The notes: generated by a model from the sequence alone, not told the origin. 64,000 bases of DNA from Oncomelania hupensis (GCA_036898135.1 CM072511.1:39841556-39905555); one strand, 5' to 3'. Counted from the first letter of the stretch, positions 22,555 through 35,018 are shown. Numbers and translations: made by a program.

Positions 22555-25218
22555 TTATCGCCCTTGCCCGATTATGGGTTATCATACATTTTGCTACAAC
22601 ACATGCCTTTAAAATGGATACAACATTTTCTCACTATTATCAATAAATGTTGGGAAAATAATGTGTTGCCTGATATTTGGAAAACATCAATAATTATTCC
22701 ACTTTTAAAAACAGGGAAAAATCGACACGAATCCTCAAGTTATCGCCCCATTGCATTAACATCACATGCTGGTAAAATTATGGAAAAAATTATAATGAAT
22801 AGATTATCATATTATTGTGAAAAAAATTAAGTAATTCCAGACAATCAGGCTGGTTTTAAAAAAGGCAGATCAACAGTAGACCATTTAGTGAAATTAACAA
22901 CACACATTAAGAAACAATTCGCTAGAAGGAAAAATATATTAGCTACATTTTTTGACGTTAAAAAGGCTTATGATCGAGTTTGGCATGCTCGACTTTTATA
23001 CAAATTAAAAAATATAGGGCTTTCTGGAAATATTTTTCAATATATTAAAGGGTTTTTGCATGGAAGAAAAATAATGGCCAAAGTAGGTCACTCTTATTCT
23101 TCTACATATAATATTAACATGGGTATACCACAAGGCTCTATAATTTCACCTCTTTTATTCACTATTTTGTTAAATGACTTACCTCAATTTGTAAGTAATA
23201 AAATTCATCTAGTTCAATATGCTGACGATATTGCAATATGGGTAAATGTATCTTTAAAAAGGAAAACTTCTATATATGAAATAAAACATATTCAAAAGAT
23301 ATATCAAAATGAACTGAACAATATTGATACTTACATGAAGGATAATGGATTGGAATTATCAGAAGAAAAAACAAACATGATCTTGTTTAATAATGGGATT
23401 AACCCCAAATGTTTGCCCAAATTTTATATTGGTATCAAAGAATTGAAATATGTACAGGAAATAAAATTTCTCGGAGTATATTTTACATCTAAATTAAGTT
23501 GGAAAAAACATATACATAATTTGTTGGAAAAGGCCGTTAAAAGTTTAAATTTAATAAAGATTATAAGCTTTCAAAAATGGGGACGTGATACTAAAACTCT
23601 TATTCATCTTGTGTGCATGCTTGTCAGATCTAAATTAACGTATGGACAAGAGGTATATTTTTCGGCACCAAAATATTTACTGAAACAACTCCAGAGTATG
23701 GACAGTAAAGCAATTAAAATTGTTATGGGTATTCCAGTACATACAAAAACTGACGATGCTTATAAAGCAGCTGGAGTATTACCATTAAATGAGTGGAGAA
23801 AATTATCATGCGCTAAATATATAGTTAGAGCCTCTGCTGTAGAAAATTTCACTGACACAGAACTAGAAGTAAGATCTGATTTAGATTATCCAAAGAGAGC
23901 ACAGGGTATCAGTTATTTACAAACAATAGCAACTTATACAAATGAACTTTTACAGGAGTCAAATTTATTTCCTAAATCAATCTCTACAAAAATACCACAA
24001 ATGCCTATACCAATCTGGGAATTTAAGCGAGCAAACTTTGATTTTGAATATACTGCTATACGGAAAAAAGAAAATTGATTATTGTTAGCAACAGAAGCTT
24101 ATGAACATATAGATAAAAAATATTATTCTTATTTGCAAATTTATACTGATGGTTCTGTTTTAGATACAGGCCAAACCGGGGCTGGTTATGTTATACCTGC
24201 TTTAAAAATTAGTGAATCCTTGTATTTAGGTAAAGATCGTTCAATTTATACTGCAGAACTTACCGCAATTCTTATGGCATTACATAAAATCTTGAGTCAA
24301 CAAAAGACCTTTTTTAATATCTTATTATGTGTAGACTCTAAATCTGTTCTTCAGAGTCTGGACTCTAATATTTATAAAAGCAGAGGTGATATTATATATG
24401 AAATAAAATATCTTATACATTGCTTAATTATCAATGGCACAAATGTTCAGTTTTGTTGGATACCATCTCATTGTGGTTTAGATAATAATGATTGGGCAGA
24501 CAGGAAAGCAAAAGAAGGGGCGAAAAATCAACACAACGTTAGCCATATTGACATCCCCTTATCAACAAAAGAACTTTATAGTATAATAGAAAATAAAATA
24601 AAAACTAAGTTTCCTTTAAAAATAATATACAGTGATAATTCACAGTATCCTCGAACAATAACCTCTTTAGCACATCGTCTTGCTTTAAATTCTTGGAGGA
24701 CAAAATATTGCAAGGATATTGTTTGCATTTGCAATGAAAATTTAACTATAAATCATATAATTCATGACTGCAGTGTAATAACACAATATATTCCACAGAA
24801 CATTCATAATGTTCAAAAAAAAAATAGTAAATATTGGATAACCATCGCTAAATCTATAATTTATAGTCCTGTAGGACATTTGTTATAAAAATTGCAAGTT
24901 TATTCTGATTAGTTCGTATATGACAATCTCACAAAATTGACTTTTATGTACATGAACATTTCGCAAGTTTGACATGTTCCATAGTAATTTTATTTTATGT
25001 TGTTTTTGTTTTTTTTAGAGTTTTAAAATATTGTTTGAATACTTAATTTTTATTTAATTTTATTTCATGTTATGTTACTGTACCATTTTGTTTAAATGTT
25101 ATTTCCTTTCCCCCATCCATGTAGCGCATATCCTTTACCCCCACCTTCCTTTTATTTTCTTGTCTAAAATCACTTCGGTGAATAGACGTTAAATGAAATA
25201 AACAAACAAACAAACAAA
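22555..25218 (+). mobile_element. I/Jockey-group LINE, 5'-truncated
   Basis: AT-rich LINE with reverse transcriptase and RNase H in one frame, an AT-rich 3' UTR (24889-25195) and an (AAAC)n tail ending near 25218. The endonuclease and ORF1 are absent; the 5' boundary lies near 22555. The 3' end reads TAGACGTTAAAT just before the tail, close to the 3' end of SINE family D (GACGTTAAACC). Its strong AT codon bias is unlike the RTE-like LINE and the gypsy element, so it has a distinct origin. Confidence 0.85.
22600..24885 (+). pseudogene. reverse transcriptase plus RNase H ORF with two in-frame stops
   Basis: One reading frame carries all domains. RT fingers/palm begin with SYRPIALTSHAGKIMEKI. 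A TAA at 22828-22830 interrupts just before the NQAGFKKGRSTVDHL block. Next come FFDVKKAYDRVWH (about 22949), GIPQGSIISPLLF (about 23125) and the catalytic QYADDIAIW (about 23215). A TGA at 24076-24078 breaks the link to RNase H, which then shows IYTDGS (about 24139), YTAELTAI, CVDSKSVL, and WIPSHCGLDNNDWADRKAK (about 24459), ending in a CICNENLTINHIIHDC knuckle-like segment. Only two nonsense changes in about 2.3 kb, all motifs intact, points to a recent death or to sequencing differences. Confidence 0.9.
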
Positions 25219-25640
25219 CTTGCCCGATTTTCTGAACATGGGTGTACACTGGCCCTCAGCATTCACCATTAGCAAAGAATGACTGACATACATAAGAAGC
25301 AAGGAAATCAGTATATTGTACTTAGTAGTAATGCAAATATACTTAAAAGATATGGAAATATACTTCGAATAAAAGGGTAGGAACCCTTGCAACGCATGTT
25401 AGGACGTTTACGACGCAATCATGCCAGCCATCTCCCGCCTGAAGCCGTGGTTAGCATCCCCGAAACGTCCATCACCATCATTATCACCACCATTATCACC
25501 ACCACTATTGCATGCCGTCATCTATCGTTACCACAGCAGTGCGCCTCGTCCATCACCATCACCTCCATCACCACCGTAGTCAACCTGCACCAGGGCTGTA
25601 CTACCTAAGACCATAGTTCTAGTCCTCACGATTACCATCG
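25219..25640. other. unassigned
   Basis: Mixed sequence becoming CAC/ATC-rich; no gene recognised. Confidence 0.4.
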
Positions 25641-25647
25641 TCACAGT

Positions 25648-25990
<343 letters not shown>

Positions 25991-26388
25991 CATCATTAAC
26001 GCCGCAACTCCAACATACCAGCACAATCATAATATATTTACCGCGCACTGACAGGTTCATAGATATTGCACGTGCTTATATACTCACTCACTCTCTCACT
26101 TACTCCCTCAGGCGCGAAAGCACAAATAAACAGCGCGCGCTCGCACACACACACACACATGCAGCGCGCACGCTCACACACACAAGTCAAATATGAATAC
26201 ATGTATAAAAGAAACGGTGCACTTTTTATAGAAGCACTTACCCTCACCACCTACACACACACCCCTCGCCTCGGACATAAATGAGCACAGATACTTACAC
26301 CTGCACAACCGCCCCATCACCCCTCCACACACACGCACACACAAACACACACACAGACTCACACTTTTCCTTTAACGCACACGCACGC

Positions 26389-26425
<37 letters not shown>

Positions 26426-27580
26426 CACACACACAACGCACGACTCTCACTCCTTACCTTCCCTTCACATCTACTACGACATCGCTACAAGAGCACAAAA
26501 ACCCTGTAGTATCAACGATCATCAGAAAAGCTTTTCAGCACTTGGCCCCACACTCGCAGCACCATTCTTCACTACTGTATTCCCCCCCTTTGCTTGTTTG
26601 GTGCCGGCGTAGCAGAAAGTCGCAGAGGAGAGAGCAGACACACAGTCTGCTTCCTGGCATCGTTGGCTGCTGCGATACGATTGCTAGCGGCGATACAACT
26701 CCTAATAGTAAACTACTACTTGCATGAATGTTTGGAGTCCCGCACAACTTTCTGACCAGTCACCAGTCGTCGTAACTTCAACTGTTGGTATTTGTTGCAG
26801 CTTGCTGATACTAATTTTGGTCAGAGGATTGAACAGTGTAGCCTAAGGCTTAGTGCATCTGCGCGCTCTTTTTGATTTGAGTTTATGCTTTTCATCAGGT
26901 TTGCTGTTGTTGTTTTTTTTTTGCGGCTGTGCTGAGCTAGAAAGTTGAGGGCGTATGTTTTGTGTTGAAAACGCGCCGTCTGAGCATTTTTATTTTTTAT
27001 TTTTATATGCGTAGACTATGAGTGTAATGCAGTTTTATAAGCAAATGTTTCTATTTCTTTGTTTCGCATTCAATTTGTATTGATTAAATATGGAAAGTGT
27101 TAGCATAAATTAGAATGAACTTTAATGATAATTATGCGTTTGCTTTATAAATGAGCGCCCACGACTATAAAGGAATTCGATCTATAAAAAAAAAGTACAC
27201 TTTATTTTTTAACGCAATTACTTTTATAAATGAGAATCAGGTTTTAATGCATTCAAATTCGTCATTTATTTATTATACATAAGCGAAATTCTACTGTTAA
27301 TGAATTTGTTTCATACATTTATTTTTTTTTCATGGTTAAAAAAAAAATCCACACACATCTGGTTTAAGTTTAGGTTTATTCAGACTCACAGCCCAAGAGG
27401 GTCTTTTCCACGTGTAATATTAGACATACATGATAGTTAATTTTACGGGCTTTCTTTTTATTTGTTAAAGACTTCAACTTTAATAGCAGTTGCTCTTATT
27501 AATGAGCCTCAATTTTCATGTATACGTCGTACCCTCTGTACTTTAACCTGCTAATTGCGGACCCGCTTATGGCACGTATT
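25991..27580. other. unassigned with CA-rich patches
   Basis: (CA)-rich patches at about 26140-26180 and 26310-26360 and a (TC)n run at about 26393-26421. 26530-26730 is more GC-rich with short frames on both strands, none recognised. 26900-27580 is AT-rich. Confidence 0.4.
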
Positions 27581-27582
27581 GT

Positions 27583-27626
<44 letters not shown>

Positions 27627-27926
27627 TCTATCTTATATAGCGCTTTTCCATCTCAAGAGCTGATCAAGGCGCTACGCTATACAGGATTTAAATCAAGCCG
27701 CCGAAGCGCCCACCTGCAACCTTTGGGGGCATAGTCTGACGCCCAAACGACTGAGCACAATCCTGGACGATCGGGGATGGGGAGAACGGACCTAGTGCGT
27801 GCTGGGTGTAGTTGTGTAGTCGGAACTCACCGTCTAGGACATGAGCGTCAGGATCTTTAAAGTCCATGCGATGGAATGCGTGCTTGCACATACTAGACCA
27901 CGGTTCATACTCTCATCCGAAGGAGT
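27581..27926 (-). mobile_element. SINE family M, head missing, with (TTTA)n tail
   Basis: Body matches the 15331-15752 SINE (shared CTAGGACATGAGCGTCAGG, TATATAGCGCTTTT). It stops near GGAGTAAC at 27926, before the tRNA head. At its 3' end (left side) is a (TTTA)n run of about 45 bp (27581-27625), i.e. TAAA units on the coding strand. Confidence 0.8.
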
Positions 27927-28380
27927 AACAAGAATAATCCATCTGGTTAGTGTCCGTAAACACGAGTTAAAAAATAAAGTTAAGGCGAAGGCACATATAT
28001 TGAAAAAAAAAATTCTAAGAACAACTTTAACAGATATTTTTTTAATTTGCCTCTATGTAATGGAGACATCTTTATAAAAGCTTTGCAGTAAGTGCAGACT
28101 TGAAATGTATATTTCTGCTTTGAAAATGTTTGTTTAAAAAAAAATATTCAATTGCAAATTGTTGAAGCACCAGTTAAAATTATTCTCCACAATGCATTAC
28201 AAGCGTTCTTGTTGTCAACTTTTACAAATATTGTAGGTCAAATCAAATCTGACAATTGACAAACATGAGTTATTTCAACTACAAAATAATGGTCCTGGTT
28301 CAGACCTAGGATATGACTCAACACGTCTGTTCTTCCATTTCAACGTGCACACATTTAGGGAAATGAAAAGGGTCATATAT
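27927..28380. other. unassigned, AT-rich
   Basis: Nothing recognised. Confidence 0.4.
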
Positions 28381-28384
28381 ACAT

Positions 28385-28520
28385 CGTCATATATATATAT
28401 ATATAGATCAAGTTTGATTTCTTTAGTAGTGGCCGCACGAAATATATATATAAGTAGTTATATATATTTATCGTGCGGCCACTACTAAAGAAATCAACCT
28501 TAACAATATATATATATACC
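28385..28520. repeat. long near-perfect hairpin
   Basis: Perfect 27 bp inverted arms (28414-28440 and 28471-28497) containing TTTAGTAGTGGCCGCACGA. They are separated by a 30 bp AT-rich loop that is itself nearly self-complementary around a GTAG centre, and flanked on both sides by TA repeats that can also pair. Total arm length reaches about 60 bp with few mismatches. A foldback MITE is the likeliest identity; a small-RNA hairpin cannot be excluded. Confidence 0.8.
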
Positions 28521-28626
28521 TTCTTCTGAATCTCCAGTTCGATTAAGTGTACATTAAGCAATCATCATCATACTGGAAAGAGACAAACCTTTTTTTTTTT
28601 TATAAACCAGTGTGATGCAGTTTAAA

Positions 28627-28691
28627 CGGTCCTGATTTGGCTCGGAAGAGTCCGCTGGACCTAAAGCAACAATCAATCAATCAATCAATCA
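28627..28691 (+). mobile_element. 65 bp mini-insertion of family R 3' end (copy a)
   Basis: Flanked by a perfect 12 bp TSD ATGCAGTTTAAA at 28615-28626 and 28692-28703. It contains only the 3' stem-loop (starts CGGTCCTGATTTGG, ends CCGCTGGACC), a short CTAAAGCAACAAT link and a (CAAT)n tail. The start coincides with the base of the 3' stem-loop of full-length family R copies. Confidence 0.9.
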
Positions 28692-28739
28692 ATGCAGTTT
28701 AAATCTTAAATCTAGCAAAATATTTGACACAGTTTTATT

Positions 28740-28790
28740 GTGCATATACTACTCCTACTCCTACTACTCCTACTCATATACAACTACTAT

Positions 28791-28822
<32 letters not shown>

Positions 28823-28875
28823 TTACTACTACTACTGCTACTACTACTACTACTACTGCTACTACTACTACTCTA
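28740..28875. repeat. (CTA)n microsatellite
   Basis: Imperfect CTA/ACT array of about 135 bp. Confidence 0.9.
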
Positions 28876-29012
28876 CTGGATGCTTTAGAGTAGCTTAGGT
28901 AATCTGAAGTACGATTTATCTTCATTAGATACCGCTATTACAACTGGTATGACTTAACTTAGAGTTTGTTTTAAAATCCTACTCTCTGGTGTAATTCTAT
29001 ATAGTTAGTAGT

Positions 29013-29360
29013 GGTGCAGTAGAGCAAACATGATGGCACGGGATGCGGACCACTAACCTAGGAAATGTTCCTATGAAGTGTGCGGCAGGGATAGCTCAGT
29101 GGTCAGAGCTCACGACTTGCTGGATATTACGGGCCAGCGCCTTGAGAAGCTGTCTGAGCTTGTAAGTGCGCTATATAAGAAAAATCTCTTTCTTTCTTTC
29201 TGGTCAAAATCCATTCAGTGGTTCATGAGATATGGCGCGGCGTCCGACCGACGGACCGACCGACATATGGCTCGTTCTGAATCCTCCCCGTCTCCCACGA
29301 CCAGTTCAAAGTATTTCCAGATAAGTCCGGAAGTACAAAAAGCAGACACGATGTTTGTAT
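29013..29360 (+). repeat. repeat A, copy 4, split by a SINE
   Basis: GCAAACATGATGGCACGGGA...CCTATGAAG (29024-29079) and GGTCAAAATCCATTCAGTGG...ACCGACCGAC (29202-29264) are adjacent in other copies; a SINE fragment sits between them. Confidence 0.7.
29081..29200 (+). mobile_element. SINE family M, internally deleted (head plus tail)
   Basis: tRNA-like start GGGATAGCTCAGTGG joined almost directly to the family 3' end GGCCAGCGCCTTGAGAAGC...GTGCGCTATATAAG, with a TTTC tail. Inserted in repeat A copy 4. Confidence 0.75.
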
Positions 29361-29497
29361 GTCTATTGCCAGGTCATTAATTCTATTTAAGATAATGGAT
29401 GAGTTTTCTGAACCGCTGCCCTGTAGGTTACCTTGCAAACTTAAGGTATTTAAACCGCAATAGCGAAGGCCAGATTTCTTAGACTGACGTTCATCAG

Positions 29498-29838
<341 letters not shown>

Positions 29839-30630
29839 AGATTTAAGGAAGCTTTAAAACTGTTTGTATACAGAAATTTGTAAAAGTCTCACAAATGTGA
29901 AATATATCAGACCGTTGAACTTCAGGGTCATAGAATTGTTTGTTTTTTCGTCTCCAATGAAAACATCAGCCACTGCTTATATATACACAGCAACAACATA
30001 AAAAAAACCATCATCATAACTAACAACTACTGTACAACATCATAGATTATCCCATTAATGTGAAATAGTTTACTAGTGTACGAAAGCAACTATTATGTTT
30101 AAAAGAAAGTGGTTTTAATTATCGCCGTTCAAGGTGTTCCCATAACCATTGGGTAGTTGGGGAGAGTGGCCAGCTTTGATGAGTTTGCGCGCAGCCCTTC
30201 TCCTCTCCTCTCTGCCTCACATTTCATGGTTCTAAACAAGACCTGGGTGCCCATTAACAACTTGGTGGACTGGATTGTGTTGTGTGCAGGTTTCATTCTT
30301 TATGTCTTTCAGTTGTTGCCTCCAAGTCTGGCCACCCACCCACGCACTAATGGCGCTCGACCTTTATTTTTTTTTTTTAAATATAGTGCACTTCCAAGCG
30401 CAGACAAGCTTTCCGAGCTTATTGATAAGAATCTAAGTGGCGCTGGAATTTCCAGTATCCATAAACAAAGCGCGCCTGTATTTTTTTAAAAAGAGTTTTA
30501 GGAGTTGAAATTTATAATGAAAAAGAATCCGAAAACAAGGGAGATGTTTTTAGAAACAGATGGGGTAGGTGAGGGGGAAGATAATTATTTTATCATTTTG
30601 TTAATGCACACTGGGTTTTCACTCCCACGC
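29839..30630. other. unassigned
   Basis: No repeat or gene recognised. A frame at 30157-30489 has no recognisable domain. Confidence 0.4.
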
Positions 30631-30631
30631 C

Positions 30632-30700
<69 letters not shown>
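30632..30700. repeat. (GA)n microsatellite
   Basis: GA run of about 68 bp. Confidence 0.95.
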
Positions 30701-30704
<4 letters not shown>

Positions 30705-31816
30705 AGCAGCCACACCGGGCCTCGCAGCTCTAGCCTTTTCGCTGATCAGAGCAAGAGAGACGACCCAGCAGCACTGTGTAGAAGAAACAAGGGAGGAAAA
30801 TATTGTCGTTTATAAATCAATCAGTAAAGACGCGGAGTGGGAGGCCTGATTCTTGGGTCTTAACGGGCGACGGCAGATCGAGTATAACACTACAGAAGAA
30901 AAAAACGGAGATAGAGAGAGAGAATCGCTATAGCTCGGAGGTGCGAAATAAACCTTGCGCTGGATTACGAAATCTTCCTTTGCTAAAGAAAAAAAGTTCG
31001 ACAGAAGTGGGAAAAGATTACACGCACTGATGCAAGCGGAAACGAATAATAGGAAACCGGAGTAGGCTAAATCTTTCTATAGAAGTAAAACTAATCGGGT
31101 GTATATTGGAGAAGAGGGGGGGGGGGAGGAAAAAAAAGAAGAAACCTGTCGACCATGTATAACAGGAAGTAATATAACTTCCAGACTAGATTCGAACGTA
31201 GAGTGGAAAGTTTTCAATCAAAAGTGTTGGCCCAAAAGTGGAGGGAAAAGAGGTGTGAATATTAATTATACTGTGCAAAAAAAAGATCCCACAAGGGGAC
31301 ACATCACCCCCAAAGTGCAGAATGGAAGTAGAAAGATTTGTAGACACCGTAAACGTTAGTCCTAAGTAGATCGAACACAAATCTATCGTTTTAAAAGTAT
31401 AAAATTGATTTTGTAAAGACGAATAACAGTCAAAATTGTGCAGGGACAACTTCAGATAAGTTTGGAGGAAATAGGGACAACAAAAAGTGAAAGAGGCGCA
31501 AAAGGACGTGAATAAAACGACAGGAAACTTCTCGAGCCAATCGGGAAAAAAAACCCCGTTATCACTGTCTGCAAAAGTATAACAATCGATGTAGAAAGAC
31601 TGATAAATAAGACGAATAAAGATTTACTGTTTTTAAATTGACAAGTTCTTTGCAGGGGAAAATACTCCTGCCATATTGCTCAGTAAGCTGTTTATTGTAG
31701 GTTTTATTAAGCCAGAATAGAAACACCTTTAAAAAAAAAACAATAACAAAACGTTGTGCTGTATTATTCCCACATTAAGATTTTGCGAGTTACTGGTCTG
31801 CAAGAGTCTGTACTGT
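30701..31816. other. unassigned, low-repeat
   Basis: A-rich, apparently unique sequence on the plus strand with no long frame. With 31895-33277 it could be a long untranslated leader (inference). Confidence 0.35.
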
Positions 31817-31892
31817 GTGTGTGTGTTTGTGTGTGTGCGGGTTTGTGTGTGTGTGTGTGTGGGTGTGTGTGTGTGGGTGTGTGTGTGTGTCG
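31817..31892. repeat. (TG)n microsatellite
   Basis: Imperfect TG run with GGG and CGG interruptions. Confidence 0.9.
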
Positions 31893-33277
31893 GTTGTACT
31901 GTGTGTGTTCTATTACTTCAGTATTGGACGACTTTACAGTTTGGCCGGTAGTCTGGGTTTGCTCTTACTGCAATATAGTAAACAGCAGGTTCTGTTTTGT
32001 GTTTTGTATTGCTGCAATATAGAGGCAGAAAACCTCCACAAGTTCTGTTCTGAGTTATCTATAACCGCAATCTAGAAACCATCGAGTTCTGTACTGTGTT
32101 TGTTGTTGTATTACTTCAAAATAAGGAGAACTTCGAGGTCTGTACCGTGGTTCTTTAGTACTTCTATACTTCTACTCAGAAAGTGAGAAAAAGTGTGGCA
32201 TTATTATTGTCCAGTGCTATTTCGGCTACCTTCATCTGTGATCGACATTGCGTGGGAGACTAAGAAATCGTGCGGTGATACCCATCAAGGATGCACAACG
32301 AATTCCCTGCCTGAGAAAAAGAAAAGTGTGAAACATACTTTTTACACAGCGTGAAAAAGGGCAAAGTCGTGACTAGTTTCCAAAATCTGTGGTTTGTGCT
32401 GCGGTGAAAAAGTCGTTTGACAGAAAGTTCGTCACGACCATCCATCAGCTGAGAAGAGTTAAAATCGGGTTAATTTAGTATACAGGGTGATTATTCTGTG
32501 TATTTGGTGCTCTGTGACTGGCTTGAACGAACGACCTAAAGGAGTGTTGTTTTTTGGGGAGGGCAGATTTTCAATCACGATCAATCAACGGCTCACTGAA
32601 ATATTGCACAAGGATAAAGAATATCAGACGATATCTATAATAGCATTGAATAACGCGCTATCAGACGAATATCTTTTAGCTTTAATAGCATCAACAAACA
32701 CTGGGTGCAATCAGCAGAGAACGCGAAAGGTGGGTTGTTAACAGATTTCCGTGGACATCCTGATTGCCATCAACCAACACAGAAACTGTCCCACCGCTGT
32801 ACTTCCATCACAGTAAACACGGCGACAGAACTGACTTTGACAGCCGCCTACACCAACACTTCTGTTAATAGCAGCAGCAGCAACAGCGACAAGAACCCAT
32901 CCTTAGTTCTTAGCGACGTCGGACCAAATCAAACCCTTCCTTTGCCCTCGCAGCTCCCACCCTCCATCTCTTCGTCAGGCGTCCGCCACCGCACACGCCC
33001 GCGAACACTCACCCACCCACCCACACCCACCCCCCACACCCCCACACACACCAGACACGTCATCAGCTCATCCGTGACGCGTCGTTGACAGGTTCCGGCG
33101 TCGCTTGACCACCTTACGCCGGCGTCACGACTGCGAACACCGAGCAACGACGGCGTCGGCGCTAGTGACGTTGTTGTCGTAGGTTGGGGCGATTAGGGGA
33201 CTGCTCCGGCTGCCAGCTAGCTTGCAGACCTTCTACGTTGACTCGAGGCACAGTTGTCTGCCCATGAGGCAAGAAGT
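31893..33277 (+). other. low-repeat stretch, CpG-rich at its right end
   Basis: Free of the dispersed repeats seen elsewhere. 32700-33240 is GC- and CpG-rich (e.g. GACGTCGG, GACGCGTCG, GCCGGCGTC), unlike the surroundings, as expected of a promoter-proximal or 5' UTR region. It contains a CA/CCCAC-rich patch near 33010-33055. Confidence 0.35.
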
Positions 33278-33301
33278 ATGGACGTGCAGGTAGTGATAGG
33301 G
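33278..33301 (+). other. candidate first coding exon end (MDVQVVIG)
   Basis: ATG at 33278-33280 follows an in-frame TGA about 40 bp upstream. Eight codons (MDVQVVIG) lead to GGG then GTAAGTGAT, a near-consensus 5' splice site, at 33302. A second possible donor is GTAGTG after CAG at 33289. The CpG-rich upstream sequence supports a promoter or leader. The peptide is too short to identify. No downstream exon in this window could be joined with confidence, so the gene is unproven. Confidence 0.3.
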
Positions 33302-33664
33302 GTAAGTGATGCTTTTTTTTTTGTGGTCATTGTCTTCTTTAAACAAAACACACAAATCATCACTTGCATTTTAAAATGCCTTTGTTTTATTTTTTCTTTA
33401 AGCCTTTTGTTTCTTCTTCATTCATCAAATGTCCCCCCTCCTTTTATATTTTTTATTATTAAAAAAAAGTAGCTTGTTTAAAGAAAACGACTAGCGTTGA
33501 TTGTCTATTGATTCCGTGTGAATGTGCCTATATAAGATACGTACCCTCGCCGGGTGCGCGTGGGCGGAGATTAAATTATGCAAATGCTCCCTCTTCTGTT
33601 GTATTCACTTCGGTCTTCTAAATTGTGGAATCCTTTCTTTTGCAACAGTTCATTTTTTTTACAG

Positions 33665-33817
33665 CTCTGATTTTTGAATCTGAATGCAAAATGTAAAGAG
33701 GAATATTATGCTTCAGCTGCTAATGATGACTTTGAAAGTGTGATTTCATTGAACTTTATGCAAAACTGAAGAAGAAATACGATTTTGATGATGAGGAAGA
33801 AGCTGATTGCGCAGATG
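33665..33817 (+). pseudogene. exon-like block with two frameshifts
   Basis: A good 3' splice site (CATTTTTTTTACAG, ending 33664) precedes sequence that, in three successive frames, reads LIFESEC, then KEEYYASAANDDFES, then CDFIELYAKLKKKYDF and an acidic DDEEEADCAD, followed by G and GTAATG at 33818. The frame changes each need one extra base. It may be a decayed exon or an exon with sequence errors. No family recognised. Confidence 0.25.
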
Positions 33818-34280
33818 GTAATGCATCAGAGAAAATAACTTTTTTTAAAATTGTGCTTTAATGTTCATTTTTTGTTTTCGTAAAATGGTCTTTTTGTGCA
33901 GGATGTCATTTTTGTAACATTTCTGTTGTGTTTTTTTTTCCCCTTTCGATTCTCTTTTTCCGCTTTGCATTTGTCTCCCCTTTACCTTTTCTTTCTTTTC
34001 CTTACTTTCGTTCGATTGATTCGTTCATCTCTGCCTTTCTATTTCTGTTCTAATTTCGATTTTTGTTCCTGTTTTTCGCTTGTTCGTTCGTTTTATTTTT
34101 TCTTCTTCTTCCTTCCTTTCGTTCTTTCTTTTGTTCGTTCGTTTTCTCGTTCTTTCTTTCTTAACTTTTTCTCTTTATTTCTTTGCTTTCTTTTTGCTTA
34201 AAAAATTAATTATATTAATCAATGTTTGTATTAATTTTATTAATTTTAAAGCCCGTTTTTAGATTATGGTTCAGTTTTAC
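33818..34280. other. T-rich unassigned stretch
   Basis: Strongly T-rich; phenylalanine-rich frames are compositional artefacts. Confidence 0.5.
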
Positions 34281-34282
34281 TT

Positions 34283-34283
34283 T

Positions 34284-34360
<77 letters not shown>

Positions 34361-34390
34361 TTCTTCTTCTTCTTCTTCTTCTTCTACTTT
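34283..34390. repeat. (TTTC)n then (TTC)n microsatellite
   Basis: TTTC run 34283-34358 continuing as TTC to about 34385. Confidence 0.95.
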
Positions 34391-34870
34391 TTTCTTCTTC
34401 TTAGTTTTGACTAGATTTCCTATGACTCGTTTTCTTTGTTTTTTTTAATGTGACCTTTTTCTGTCCACATATAGCTTTCTTAAATTGTAGTTCTTTGGTA
34501 TCTAACAACTTGCTATTCTTTCACAAAATTGCAGATTTAATGTCAGTGATTATCGTCGAATTGTTTGCATAAGGTAATAAAAACAATGATAAATTGATAT
34601 TTGATATTTGATAAACGTTTTATTTAACAAATATTATTTATTTAACTCGGGTTTTTTGTTTTTTGGCTTTTTGATTGTTTGGTTTGAATACTGCGCAGTT
34701 AGTGAAGAAAAAAGGGCAAACACAACGATGAAACCAAAATCCCATCGGCAATGTCTGATGAGATAATTAGAACAAGAACTATGGTCCACTATGATCTGAA
34801 GGCATTGGTTGGAAAAATACTAAATTACAACAACATTCCACATGGTGGTGGTTCTGGTGGTGCTCGTGCT
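34391..34870. other. unassigned
   Basis: AT-rich; nothing recognised. Confidence 0.4.
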
Positions 34871-34876
34871 GGTAAT

Positions 34877-34877
34877 A

Positions 34878-34937
<60 letters not shown>

Positions 34938-34940
34938 GCG

Positions 34941-35018
<78 letters not shown>
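34877..35018. repeat. compound (GAT)n(ATT)n microsatellite
   Basis: GAT run 34877-34937 then ATT run to about 35018. Confidence 0.95.
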
